Shown here: piece by piece, positions 31,790 through 42,997 of the stretch
Position numbering within the stretch: position 1 is the first letter of the stretch
Layout of the letters: each line of letters begins with the position of its first letter
Program-made: the position numbers and the translations under genes
NCBI GenBank assembly: GCA_015680685.1
Contig: MNCI01006163.1
Location: 339,410-386,314 of the forward strand
Origin: Gnetum montanum
Lineage: Eukaryota; Streptophyta; Gnetopsida; Gnetales; Gnetaceae
Direction of reading: 5' to 3'
Length of the DNA stretch: 46,905 bases
Notes under the pieces: generated by a model
Told to the model about the DNA's origin: nothing
Database searches by the model: none
Seen by the model: the letters and a program-made list of their open reading frames with translations, nothing else

Positions 31790-32600
31790 CATCAATTTGG
31801 CCATATCTTTGACTACCTTGGTTATTTCTACTATGATGTTGCTGTTATCACTATTTTCATTGGCTATTTCTAGTTGTTAACTATTATGAGATGGTGTATT
31901 ATACTTGTTTTATTATTGCATAGTGCAGCCATGGCTAGTAGACTAGTATCTATTTTTTGTTATTATTTGTTGATTAAAATTTTGTTACACTATGTGACTA
32001 TGGTTGTGAGTTATGGACATTTTGTTATAATTATTTTTTAGATTTACCCATACTTTCTATCATGTTTAGTTTTAGCACTTTATTTTTTTTATAGTTTATT
32101 GATGTCATGAGGCTATGTTGATGGAATATAAAGATACAAGGTGGGGTTTTTGTAATATGCAAAAATGTGATGTAATTAAGAAAATGAAATGTGTACTAAT
32201 GTACAATGGAACTAAGGCATAGAAAGGTTATATGTGCATTGCCAATTTAAGGCCTCAGGCCATTGGTTTAGGGCCTCAACAGGCCATGGGTTACTAGTTT
32301 TAGGCCTTAGTGGGAAATGGTAAGATATTTTTTATAAGTTTTTTATGTTTTTTAGATTTTTTATGAATTTTATGTTTTAAATTTTTTGATGTTTTTCATG
32401 TTTTTCTAAAAGAAAGTGTAAAAAGAAAAACTATAAGTAATAGCAAGTTATATACTATGTGCAAAATAAAGCTAAAACAAGGCAAAATACAGTTAAGTAA
32501 AATGATATCTCTAAACATAGGTCTAAACTAGGCTACAAAATAAAAGGATGAAGCCACACAGTTGTTGTCACAAGGGTGAGTAAGTAGGACAAGTACTCAA
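31790..32600. other. AT-rich non-coding stretch between the antisense region and E1 protease
   Basis: No protein-like frame on either strand. It contains GGCCTCAGGCCATTGG / GGCCTCAACAGGCCATGGG near 32,248-32,290. It also holds CTAGTTTTAGGCCTTAG (32,294-32,310), which matches 17,112-17,128 exactly. Confidence 0.5.
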
Positions 32601-32639
32601 TCATGCAGTTGTTTCCTAATCTTAGAAATATTAGGAAAA

Positions 32640-33460
32640 GTATAAGGTCTGCGTTGCATGAACTTGTACTCCCCATTTCCCTCACTTATCACATTGAAAG
32701 GGAGTTCTTCCCATAGGGCATCTATGGTCTTGTTGTTCTTAGTTTTCGCCTAGTTTTCTTTCATGGGCTTTTTGACTTCGATTGTGATAGCGGGAGTTTC
32801 TTCCTAAAAATCCACTTTAGACCCTTGCTCTACGTTCACATTATTGATTGCCAAGGGAACAACACTATCGCCATGAATAATGATCTCACCTCCTTCATAA
32901 GGAAGGTGAATTTCTTGGTGGATGGGAGAAGAAAATTCTTGTAGATGAGCTAGCCAAGGCCTCCCTAGGATGAGATTAAGTCCTAGTGTTTCTTCCATCA
33001 CCAGGAAAGTGGCTGTTGTGGGTAATTGCTCCCCCACTACGAAGTCCAAGGAGATAAAACCTTTGACTACAATCCATGATCTATTAAAGGATTTGAAAGT
33101 GGATGTAGAAGTATTTTGCATGTGCTTTACTAGGCCTAACCATTCAAAAAGGGTGTAAGATATAAAATTGAAGGCCAAGTCGTTGTCAACATGCACCTTG
33201 TGCACCTTTTATTATCCAACCTTACTGTTTTGAAGAGAGGGGCCCTTATTATTTGGGTATCCTATGGGCTGTTTTTGAAATTGTTGTGTCGAAATACTAG
33301 TGCCGTTGACTTCATTTCTTTCCTAGCTGAAGGTGGTATGATCACAATATGGATGGACTTTTCACTAGAAAGGATGTGATCACTGATAGAAATTGAAGTC
33401 AACATTTTTACTAGGACCTCATGGTGAGTAGAAGAATTTATTACTAAGTCATACAAGGCG
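32640..33460 (-). pseudogene. E1 aspartic protease region, broken
   Basis: A frame open for 133 codons (33,205-32,804) has HVDNDLAFNFISYTLFEWLGL in place of the usual D(S/T)GA..N(F/L)IS active-site segment, then TATFLVMEE and GLNLILGRPWLA, the retropepsin C-terminal ILGRPWL motif. An adjoining frame (33,456-33,262) precedes it. The catalytic DSG/DTG itself is not intact. After the domain, ITIEVKKPMKENW and EELPFNVI run to about 32,650, and then coding stops. The protease would cleave the Gag-Pol polyprotein. Confidence 0.65.
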
Positions 33461-33989
33461 AAAGAGATGTTCTTTTGTTTTAAATACTATTTCACTTATT
33501 CCATAGCATTGAGGAAGTCTTTGTCATTGGTTGTTGGTTTCCATTCTTGTTGATTTTGACTTCCTCCATACATCCTAAGATGCAAACTTCATGTTTTAGT
33601 TGTGATTTGACATCTTTCCCCTTCCCGTGTGGCGTAGGATCCTTTCTTGATTGACTATTTGAAGTAGCCCACATGAATTAGAGCTCATGGGGATGGATGA
33701 GATAGAAGTGGGCTTTGGTGAGCCCACCTCATTCTATGCCTTGAATTTCTTGTTGTCTTTGGTTTTAGGCTTCAGTGTAGGCTTCTTGCATTGTTTAGTT
33801 TGTAAGTTTTTGTTGTTGGTTTGCAAAGAATTCATTGCATTGGCTACCACAATAGGATGTTGTTTAGTTTAGGTTGTGGATTTGGTTGTGATGGGAGGGG
33901 GTACTTTAATGATGAATGGTTCTTTGGGAGGTGTGGGAGATGGTATCCTTACAATATATGTCTTAGAACTAGATGAAGTTGAAGGGCTC

Positions 33990-35690
33990 TTTCAATTACA
34001 AGGAGGTACCTGAATCACAAATGGCTCCTATGTAGGTCTTGAATTGTTGTTGGCAATGTTGAATGTTGCTATGGTGTATGGGCTATTTGCATTCAATGGG
34101 TCTTTATAGACCTGCATCAACTGGTTTTTTGGCCTAATTGGGTTGGAGGCATTGAGCACTAGCTTTGCATTTTCTATCATCCTTTGCATGTCATCCTTTA
34201 TGGCTAGGCAGAAGTTGGTATCATGACTAGATAACTGATGATAATGATAAAATCGATTGAGTTTAAAATGTTTAGGTACAAGTAGATCATCCTTGGTTAC
34301 CATAGTAGGATCCTTTGCAATCTTACATAATCAATCATGATTCTTACAGAAATTCTCTATCATTTTTTTGTACTAGATCCAACCACTCTTAAGCATTCGA
34401 TCAAGAAGTTTATATGATTTTAGAGGCAATTTGGTATACTTCAATCGATATTTCCTCTCAAATTTAGGCCTTGTGTTGTTTAATGTAGAGGCCCATAACA
34501 TTGAAAGTTTATTTTTTGTGGTAGGGGCCTTAGGTTGGTTTGTTTTTGGTCCCTACATGGTTTTGTTATCTTTGGCCATAGTGGCCATAGCTACATGTTT
34601 TTGTTTTCCCTTCCTTCCTTGTATGTTGATTATTATATGCTACATAGGTAGGGTCATGGCTAGCCTCAGCTACCTCTTCTATGTTCTTGATCTATGAGAA
34701 AGCTTAATTGAATGACTGTGGATCTAGGTGGTAAAGTTTAGACTTGATGAAGTCATTGACTACATCCTTGAAACATGGCTAGAAGGTGGATTTCAGCTAT
34801 GGGTTTGAGAATATTTTTCATTAGAGCATTTCATCTTTGGATGAACTTTTAACTAGGTTCAAGTGGCCCCTGTTTGATTTTCATTAGTTGGTCTAGGGTG
34901 GTATTTTGTTTTATGTTGTACTTGAAACAGTTCACAAATTATGAAATCAAATCTTCAAGTGAGGTTATAGACCCTCAGGGCAACATGTGTACCATTCTAA
35001 AGCCTTTCTAGCAAGAGACATAGGAAAGCTTCTTATTATGGTGTGTGGTCAAGCTTGTAACAACAAGAACTCAGAGTAGAAGGTGATGAGATGAGCATTG
35101 GGATCATCCTCATCATTGTACTTGGTAAACTAGGATATGTGAATGCCTAGGGAAATAGTTATTTATAGGTTAGTCAAACTAATAGGATCATCTTTGATAA
35201 AAATCCATTATCTTGACAATCTATGTAGTTGAAGCTTTAAGATTATGTAACTCTTTTGTAGGGTCTTGGATCATTTAGAAGGCTTGATCTATGCCTTGAG
35301 GCATTTTGATGAGTTGTGGGGTAAGTTGAGAGCTTTGTGGGCTTGTGATGGGATATGGCAAGGATGATATTATAAAAAGGATGTTGAAGTAGGTAGTTAA
35401 GGGACTAAATAGGGCATTAGTGTATGTGACACTTGGGTTACTTGGGGCCCCACTAGTCTAGAGAAGGGATGAGTTGTGGTGAAGACCATAGGTGATGGCC
35501 ATGTAGATTGAGGCCACATGGAAAAAGACATAGAGGAGAAAAGGGAGGTTGATTGATGCATAGGTTGTGCCTAGTTGGTTACTATGATGAATGTTGACCC
35601 AAACATAGTAGGGTATGTCATAGGAGAGGAGGGTTGAGGGGCCTACTCCATGGATGAGTTAGGAGAGACCAAACTAGATGTGATGGTTTG
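33990..35690 (-). pseudogene. E1 gag, broken
   Basis: The reading is interrupted by many TAG codons, but MPQGIDQAF, DPTKELHNL, HSHISQF-like HSHIS.FTKYNDEDDPNAHL, FPMSLARKALEWY (about 35,300-34,980) match the retrotransposon gag domain. Near its end is a Cys/His stretch, LNRFYHYHQLSSHDTNFCLA, followed by DDMQRMIENAKLV (34,280-34,140), typical of Tat gag C-termini. The product would assemble the particle. Confidence 0.7.
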
Positions 35691-35702
35691 AAGCATTGAT
35701 TA

Positions 35703-36104
35703 CTAGAAAAGGCTTCCAATGAAATTATCAAGTTCAGGTTCAACTTCAAACTCATCTTGTTCCTCATGTTGGCTCTCTAAATTTTCCTTCTCACTTAAAT
35801 CATCCATATCAATGAGTTGGGCTAGTATACGTGTGTGTATTTTAATTAATTGGATCTTATCATAAGGGGAAGTAATGTATTCTTTCCCATTCCTATGAAT
35901 TAGCTCAAACTCATACTTGGACTCAGATTTCACATGTGGGATGAGTAGGCTAGCTTGGATCTTGGCACATATGAAGTTATAATAATTTTCATCTATGACA
36001 AAAAAGTTTGGGCTTTTGCCCCTCTATCTAAGTGATTGTCTACTGTCAAGCACAATTGGATCCTTTAGATCATAGACTCTCATGACATCTTGATTGGTGG
36101 TCAT
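35703..36104 (-). pseudogene. Short ORF upstream of E1 gag
   Basis: ATG at 36,104 (MTTNQDVMRVYDLKDP) begins about 133 codons with one internal TAG. It ends with tandem stops after an acidic tail (EEQDEFEVEPELDNF). Ogre elements carry a separate ORF1 ahead of gag, and this one sits in the same place. I see no domain. It may instead be the N-terminus of gag. Confidence 0.5.
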
Positions 36105-36749
36105 ATTTATTAGGTTGATGGGTAGTACAATTGATTTGCTAAAAGGCATTGGCAGTAATTTAACTTGGTTTTGCACTCAAAAATTCCAACAAGTGAAATT
36201 TCCTAATGTGCAAAATGTTGTGGCTATAAAAATGGTCAAAACTACAACTATATGTGTAGCGTAAGTTGTGATGATAGTGGTATGTATTACACTTAGCATG
36301 ATATGGAAATTTTAGTATTGGAAAAAAATAACTACATTGGATTTGCTAGTAAGAACTACACTGGAGGATAGGAAATAAATGATTACTTTACCTAGAAAAA
36401 CTATGTTAGGAATATTCCCCCTTTGGAAAAGTACACTAGTTTCAAAAGGAACAATGCAACATTGACTTTTCCAAAGATACACTAGAATCTTGGGAAGAAA
36501 CGATGCTGACTTTTCTCCCAAAATTTCATAGTAGGGATTTGGGTTATTGGGGTAAAACTATGCTAGCCTTTGGAACATCCCAAAGGTAGGTTTCTACAAG
36601 AGAAAGTGGTAGGTTTTGCAAGAAACCACACTAGCTTTATAAAGTCTAGCAACTACTATGAAAATTTTGGAAGCATACAAACCACCTACAATTGATATGA
36701 TGAGTATGAACTATAGGAGAATGGGTGGTAGAATTGGATTTCTTGGTAG
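36105..36749 (-). other. E1 leader or LTR-edge sequence with AAACTATG-type repeats
   Basis: Phrases such as AACTACATTGG, AACTACACTGG, AAAACTATGTTAGG, AAAACTATGCTAGCC and AAACCACACTAGC recur at irregular spacing. They resemble those at 11.2-11.4 kb and 17.2-18.3 kb. The region is cut at 36,755 by the E3 LTR. No primer site was recognised. Confidence 0.45.
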
Positions 36750-36754
36750 GCTTG

Positions 36755-37597
36755 TGATGAGTGGCGAGGTACCCCTAGACTTAGCCATACAAATACGAGC
36801 GTTACACACGCGATTCGGTCAAACTCTACAGACTAAGTGCCTAAACGCCCTATGGCTAACTTAAGGTTAATCATTCATTATCTTCCTAGACTTACTTGTA
36901 TTTGTCACGGTTGTATGGTTAAGTAAGTTTGAGGTATGTGATTTTTATATCTTTTATGTTTTTATCTTCTATGCTAATGAGGTAAAGGGTGAAGAGACTA
37001 AGTAACTAATTTTAACTAAGTAGGTTCTAATGCCTAGCATTAGTATCTGTTCCCACTTGCCATTCACACCCTAAACCAATGCAACCTTCTGGGATTACCA
37101 AACACTATTCGTTACTGGGATTACCAAGTGTAACGCACATGCTCAAAGTGGTCGTACTGAATGCACTTAACTATGAGAGAAGGATTGAGAGAGATTTAAC
37201 GAACTAATAAAGCATTTAAACAATGAACAATAAATAACAATAATTAAAGTCCTATTTAGCTTAGTCCATGCACTACAAGGTTTATCCAAAAGTTTGTCTT
37301 TATTTTTGTACACAAACATGTGCTCAGGTCAATATTTGCTCGAATAAAGATTCGTTCACTTTGGGACTCCTACTATGGGCACATGGAAATTATTCTATCT
37401 CTGGAGAGGTAAAACTGCCAGATTTTTGCTAAGGTCTAGATCTAGATGGAGAAACAAGGGAGAGTTGCCTCTTATTTATAGATTTGGCAGTGCACTGAGA
37501 TATTGCATACGCAATATCGCAGGGGAAGACGTGATATTGCGTACACGATATTGCGGCGGACGTGATATCGTGGCCCATGCGATATCACGTCCCATCA
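36755..37597 (-). repeat. Outer (left) LTR of the E3/E4 array
   Basis: 843 bp, minus strand TGATGGGACG...CACTCATCA. TATA box at 37,471-37,481, and a palindrome array with GATATTGC / GCAATATC / GATATCGT / GATATCAC at about 37,498-37,590. The terminal 70 or so bases resemble the middle LTR closely, but the body is much more diverged. Confidence 0.85.
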
Positions 37598-37607
37598 TAC
37601 CCCCATG
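37598..37607 (-). promoter_or_regulatory. Purine tract before the outer LTR
   Basis: CATGGGGGTA on the minus strand, immediately before TGATGGG. It is preceded by AACTCGAGGACAAGTTTT, which also occurs next to the middle LTR. Confidence 0.7.
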
Positions 37608-39773
37608 ACTGAATAAAAACTTGTCCTCGAGTTCCTTACAAAATATTGGGAAGGTATGGGATTATTGACTTGAATGGAACTAATGGTGAATGGGATGCCA
37701 TGTAAATGGATCATCATTATAGAACATGAAAAAATTGGTGTTCACAACAACAAGAGTGAACACCTTATACATTTGACATCATGCCTTATTTGGCAGCTAA
37801 GAGAGAAGAGAGAAGAGAGAAGAAGTCTGCTACTGCCAACACCAAGATTTCACCTTTCGTTGTCCATCCGTAAGCACGCCATCCATCTTGTTCCTTGCAT
37901 AGTTGCTTCAGCACTGATCGATTCCAAGTGTTCCCTCCAAATCCAATCCGTTGTTGTATGATTTCCATTTGCACACACAACACAGTCTTTATATTAACAA
38001 GGGTAAATAAATCACAATGCAGTTGATACCTTGCTTCAGTGATAGGTCCATTGGATGAGGTTTGGTATGGCTAATACGGGTCTGGAGATATAATAGTGGT
38101 GACTACTAAACGTGTAGGGGCTAGGAGAAAATTGAAAAAATTGGGTCAGGACCCCCATGACTAAGAGTGAACCTCTAGTGGTGATAGAATGGAGAATGAA
38201 AAAGAACAAGAAATATGGAGAAAAAGAGATAATGATAATGTCGATGAAATGGATGTCAAGATGGAAATGAACAAAATAAAGTTGATTGCAAAAATATTTA
38301 AGGGAAATAATTTAACTGGTGTACCAAATAGGAATGCCAGTGGGTCCTCCCCAAAGCAGGCTCATGCCCTTAATGCCCTGACAAACCCACATTCAAAGAG
38401 TTCGTAGGCTCTGGGAATGTCATTTGAAGCATGAGTTAAAATCTTAACCACAAGAATTTACCAGAAAGAAAACAATGCTTCAACCAAAATATAAACTAAT
38501 GATACAATCGACAATGAGGTGAACAATGGAGGAAGAATGATGGAAAGAAGAGATTGGAATGGAATCTCAAGAATAAGGTGATGTACAACCCCTTGTGTAG
38601 TTAGTGATTAATGTGACTTAGTAGATCCCATTCCAAGTCTAGCCTCAACAAAACACATTTAGTGACTTTGCATTAATGCATTCGGCCAATCAATCCACTT
38701 GAAGTAACAAGAATGCATCCCTCAAAGAGCCACCACCATTATGACGAAACGAAGGAGGAGAGAATGGAAAGCAAGAAGGGCCTTAGTTAGAGGGGACAAT
38801 TTTATTTTAGTTCTATAACCAGTGCTTGTAGCCCAAATGATTATTTCGTCTAAGGGGTGTGCTTTGAATTCTCACTATTTTTTTGTGTTTTTGCGTGAGA
38901 ACCACACCATGCAAAGACTTATTATTTTTATTTACTCAGCTTCCCGATAATTGGGTAATGTTGAAGTGGTAAGAAAACTCAAGAAGAAAACATCCAAGCA
39001 CCCAAGAGAATCGCTAACACAAATGCATCAAGTTTCCTTGAAGTCACACCCTTTTCAATCCTTGAGTCCTTCCTTAGTTTGAGAAATGCTCAGTCAATGA
39101 TTCATTAATAGTTCTTATTATTGAGAAAGGGACTATACAGTTCCAGGCCAAGAGAGACCATAGAAATTTGTGGATGTATGGATGAAGTGGACTCATTGCC
39201 TATCATATCAAAAGAACCATATCTTAGTATCAACATCATAATCTTAAGGGTAAAAGCCAAACATTAGCAACCAATAGAAAATAGTTCATACCATCATTTA
39301 ATAGCACTTATTGGATGATGAACTTAACAAAACGGATAAGACACACACATACACACAAATAAAAGAGAAAGTATGAACGATGTTGAAAAACAAAAAAAAA
39401 AAAAGTTAAAAGAATTTATAAAACAAAAATGTGCAAAAAAAAATGTGTAAAATAAAAACTAAAAAGAACTAAGGGCCTCAAATGATTAGCATAGGTGGCC
39501 ATCTCCCCCATGACTAAATTGAAAGGGAGAGATCCAAAATAATGAGCATTTGTTTTAATTTCTTAAAATTGTCCAACTTTTCCCAATTGATGTTTTTAGG
39601 TGAAGGGTTGGAAGTTGGCGACGCTCATATTCCAATGTATCTATGCTTTGCTGTCAACCGCTAGTTGTTTCCTCAGTTCATTCCATGCATGTTGGTGGGC
39701 TACTCTCTTGATTAGCTGTCAACCGCTGGGTGTTCTCTTGTTGTGTGGTTGCTACATATAGGCACCTTTGTAT
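37608..39773 (-). other. E3 3' non-coding region
   Basis: No convincing ORF. Landmarks shared with the E4 non-coding region are a GGTCCTCCCCAAAG block (38,342; compare 45,641), a CACCAAGAGAATC / AAGTCACACCC block near 39,000-39,050 (compare 46,300) and an A-rich run near 39,390 (compare 46,640). A GA-rich run of GAGAGAA units is at about 37,800-37,825. ORF2 is absent. Confidence 0.6.
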
Positions 39774-40388
39774 CTAAGTTTCTTGGGCAAACCAGTTGCA
39801 TGCAAGAGATGTTGAGCATTCCTCCATGTCATCACCCTTTGAGTCATTATATGTGATGCATGGAACTTTCTTCTTCTTGATATTTCCATAAATTTTTTCC
39901 TTAGATATTTTCAAGGAAAGATCATAAATTCCTAGGCACGTGTTGATGGTTTTGAGCCATGCCCTCCCCATTATAATTGGGAAGTCCCCTTTGTTACTGT
40001 TGACTTCTATCACTAGGAAATCAGCTGGGTATGACCAACCACACACAGTGGTAACGATGTCCTCCACCAATCCCAAGGGAATGGTGATGGAATGGTTAGC
40101 CAACTCTAGTTGAATATTGCTCTTCTTGAGTGGAGGTAGGTTCCAAGCTTTATACATCTCCCGTGATATTAAGTTGAGTCTGGAACCTGAGTCAAGAAGA
40201 GCCTTACGTGGTTTGTTCCTAGTGACTTGGAGGTAGATTAAGGGACTTCTAGGATTAGAGAGTTTCCTAGGAAGGTGGCCCACCTTTATCCAGTCAGTAA
40301 TAATATGTGTTAACATAACTGTATGCGTTGAGCCCTGTTGTTGGTTTGAAGGGAGCTTCGAAGCCTTATTTGTTGGAGGAGTGTGCAC
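39774..40388 (-). CDS. E3 retropepsin-like aspartic protease, open frame
   Basis: 204 codons without a stop. ALLDSGSRLNLIS holds the catalytic Asp in a DSG motif. LELANHSITIPLGLVEDI and YPADFLVIEV follow, and DFPIIMGRAWL is the C-terminal retropepsin motif. The layout matches Athila proteases. It would cleave the Gag polyprotein. The first codon is not an ATG (GTG); in life the domain would be read as part of a Gag-Pro frame. It is intact, while the gag ahead of it has many stops. Marked as coding for the open frame, not because I expect expression. Confidence 0.75.
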   Translation of the reverse strand: MHTPPTNKASKLPSNQQQGSTHTVMLTHIITDWIKVGHLPRKLSNPRSPLIYLQVTRNKPRKALLDSGSRLNLISREMYKAWNLPPLKKSNIQLELANHSITIPLGLVEDIVTTVCGWSYPADFLVIEVNSNKGDFPIIMGRAWLKTINTCLGIYDLSLKISKEKIYGNIKKKKVPCITYNDSKGDDMEECSTSLACNWFAQET

Positions 40389-40389
40389 A

Positions 40390-42852
40390 GACTTAACTGC
40401 TTGTGGTTGTGAGAGCTTGTTTGGGCTTTTGATTTTGAAGAAAGGTCTTCTCTTTGTGCGATTGTTAGAACCAGCAGCGGGTTGAAGGTTTGCAGCTCTT
40501 GTAGCATTACGTCACTGTGGTTGAGTGGGGAGTTCCCCTTGCATCGTTGGAGTAGGTGGTAGTGGAACTATCAGCGTATGAGTGGTAGATGGATTCGAAG
40601 GATGGTATGCATGTGGTGTGTCTCCCGTAGGAGGAGTCCTAAAATATTCCTAAACTTGGTAGTGATGTTGTGGGGTTGCATGACCTATAGAGTCACTTGG
40701 AGAAACTGGCTACTGCACGTAGTAGCCATATGGGTCTGGTTGCCATTAAGGGTATTGTTTTCTAAGCGGTGGCATCCCCCATGACTATGGGTATTGCCAC
40801 TGCTGGTGTTGCCTGATAGGTTATGGCAGAGTTCCACTTGGATAATATGTTAATGGTTGGTGGAACTGCCTTGGGTTACCTTGGGGATAAGGTTACCTTT
40901 GGGGTGCCTACCGTTTGTTAAGTCTTGGGTTGAGTGCATACATCCCAGACTCTTGTAGATGTGAGATTATTGGGCAACATCCCTTAGGATGGTCATATTG
41001 AAAAATCTCAAATCCACTGTCATTGTTTGCATCCGAATCCACAACCTCATCGACGATAGTCATTTTTCCCTTACCCTTGTCACATGCATGACCTGAATTT
41101 CTCCACTTTTTCTTATCATGGTCACTACTTTGCTCCTCCTTATACTCCTCTACAATCTTTAGGATAGTTTTAATTTTACTATTTAAGGAGCTCCATATTT
41201 CATGCACCTTAGCTAACACTTCTGTTGTTAATTTCTGAAGTGGCAAGGTTTTTCTATTCATCAACTCTTTGAGTGGTGACTCATCCTCCTCCTCGCAGAA
41301 TCTCATTCCTCTCTTTTAGAGGGAAGGATCACGGTTGTAATCTTATGCACTTTCTCTTTTCTGTAGCTCCACTTCTTCTTTAGCTACTTGCTCCAACAAT
41401 CTATGAACTTCATGGGATCTAAGTTCAGATAATCTCCCTTGGAAATATGTCCCAAGGGTTCTCCTAGTTTCATGTCTTAGCCCATCTACGAGGTGGCGTA
41501 GTTGATCCTATTATGCGTAACCATCGCCCGAGAAATGATGTAGCAATGCATAATATTGGCCCATGGTAGCATCCAAGGGTTCATGATTACCTTGCTTCCA
41601 TCCTTGGATCTGCTTACACAAATTGAACACTCTGGACTACATTTGATATTTATCGTTAAAAAATTCTAGCATTGTACTCCACCTCCTAATGGTTTCTAGC
41701 TCTAAGGACTGGTACCAACTCTCTGCTTCTTTTATGAGTGTCCTAGGGAACAACTTTAACTTCTACCACTTGTTTTCAATATTCTGCAAGGCACAGGCAT
41801 CGTGGAATGCCTATAAGTGGTTTTGCGGATCAGCATTGTATCCTCCCTCAAATCATGGGATATTATTCATGTCAAGTCTCTTGATCCAACTATATTTTTG
41901 GTGCCTTTTGGGTATCCTCACAGCCTCCGTAATGTCTAACATACTTCAGGTTACTAGTAGGGGTTCATCATGATCATCTCTCTCATGACGTCTATGATGC
42001 CTACGTGGTTCCCTACTTTTCCTTCTTTCATGCCTTGATTCTCTCAAATGCCCTCGTCCTTGCTCTCGACTCTCTCGTCGAGGTCTCTCATTTTTCTTAC
42101 CCTTATACTCACTGTTGTGCTCTTTGTGACTGTGTCCTGATGTGGAAGGAGAGGGTGAATGATGTGATGAAGGGGAAGAAGAAGGGAAACCATCACCATG
42201 ACAATGTTTCTTACCTTCTCTTCGGTGGCTACGGCCCCGATCGTGATGATGATCAGAATGCTTACCCTTATCTTGTGCTTGTGTTCCCTTAGTGAACACT
42301 TGGTGTTCGTGGGAATCAAAACCAAGGTTGTGTATCGTGGAGTGCAGGTTTTGATACCCCACCTCCTCAGTATTGTTAGGAGGGGGAACATCATTTCATG
42401 AAGAACCTATTGAGATAGGATCACCACCCTTAATTTATCTTATGATAGGCGAAGAATTACGGGCCTTTGCCCTTCAATGATGTGTGGTGACTCTCTTGCC
42501 ACAAGTCCCATTGACGTTGCGCTTCTGTGGGATGGTAGTCCCTTGTGTCATAATCTTCTGCAATGTATTCAGCATATAGCTGCATCATGTCTATCTGTGC
42601 AACAGCATGAAGGAGCATGTTAGGAACTACCTGATTTGGGGGTAACACTATGTTACCTTGCAAGTCTCGCCAACGCAATTGTTCATCCTAATGGAGGATA
42701 AAGGTAAAATCGCGTATATACTCATCGTGATGAGTATACACTACTCGATACTCTTGAGGAACTAGTGGTTCTTTGTTACGTGTGTTAGACTACCGACTAT
42801 CTCTTGTGTGATCCCTAGGTGGTGAAGTGCTTTTATGAGAAGAAGAAGACAT
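40390..42852 (-). pseudogene. E3 gag, broken
   Basis: ATG at 42,852 (MSSSSHKSTSPPRD). It is interrupted by TAG at codons in CGG-TAG-TCT and CAT-TAG-GAT. Then NMLLHAVAQIDMMQLY (42,610), a His/Arg/Ser-rich basic stretch (42,330-41,950), and the gag core FEGGYNADP, WYQSLELETIRRWSTM, GWKQGNHEPLDATMGQYYAL (about 41,870-41,540). After it come ELRSHEVHRLLEQVAKEE, FEIFQYDHPKGCCPI (about 41,020-40,975) and a Gln/Pro-rich tail to about 40,400. The core aligns with E2 gag (TIRRWSTM versus SIRRWSTM; LRSHEV versus LRTHQV). At least one frameshift lies near 42,450. Confidence 0.8.
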
Positions 42853-42979
42853 TGTTATCTTATTGGTGTGCTATTGACCGTTGTTTAAATTTTCTTTTGA
42901 TTAACCCCAAGGGTTTGTTTAAGCTTCGCAACAATGTGGATGATTTTCTATGTTCTACTTAGCACACAAACAACTTAGT

Positions 42980-42996
42980 CCTTGGCAACGGTGCCA
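42980..42996 (-). promoter_or_regulatory. Primer binding site of E3 (tRNA-Asp type)
   Basis: The minus strand reads TGGCACCGTTGCCAAGG, one base after the LTR end (CTCATCA). It is close to the tRNA-Asp complement TGGCGCCGTTGCCGGGG, and the spacing matches E2. Confidence 0.8.
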
Positions 42997-42997
42997 A

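Larger units (their letters stand above)
10640..36749 (-). mobile_element. 'E1': Tat/Ogre-like Ty3/gypsy LTR retrotransposon, minus strand, degraded and interrupted
   Basis: Read on the minus strand from the right: a leader with repeats, a short first ORF, gag, protease, an unusual block (minisatellites, array, antisense coding region), RT, RNase H, integrase, a polypurine tract and a probable 3' LTR. The domain order RT-RNase H-integrase and the long linker before RT match the Tat lineage. Element E2 (18,348-26,832) is inserted within it. The 5' LTR is not identified; E3/E4 interrupt the 5' side and continue beyond the window. The gag/pro part and the pol part could instead come from two related elements. 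Integrity as one element is an inference. Confidence 0.5.

Noticed and set aside
42044-42394. 116-codon minus-strand ORF overlapping E3 gag
   Set aside because: It is an alternative frame of the same His/Arg-rich gag stretch. The frame ending at 41,946 continues into the gag core and is the real one.
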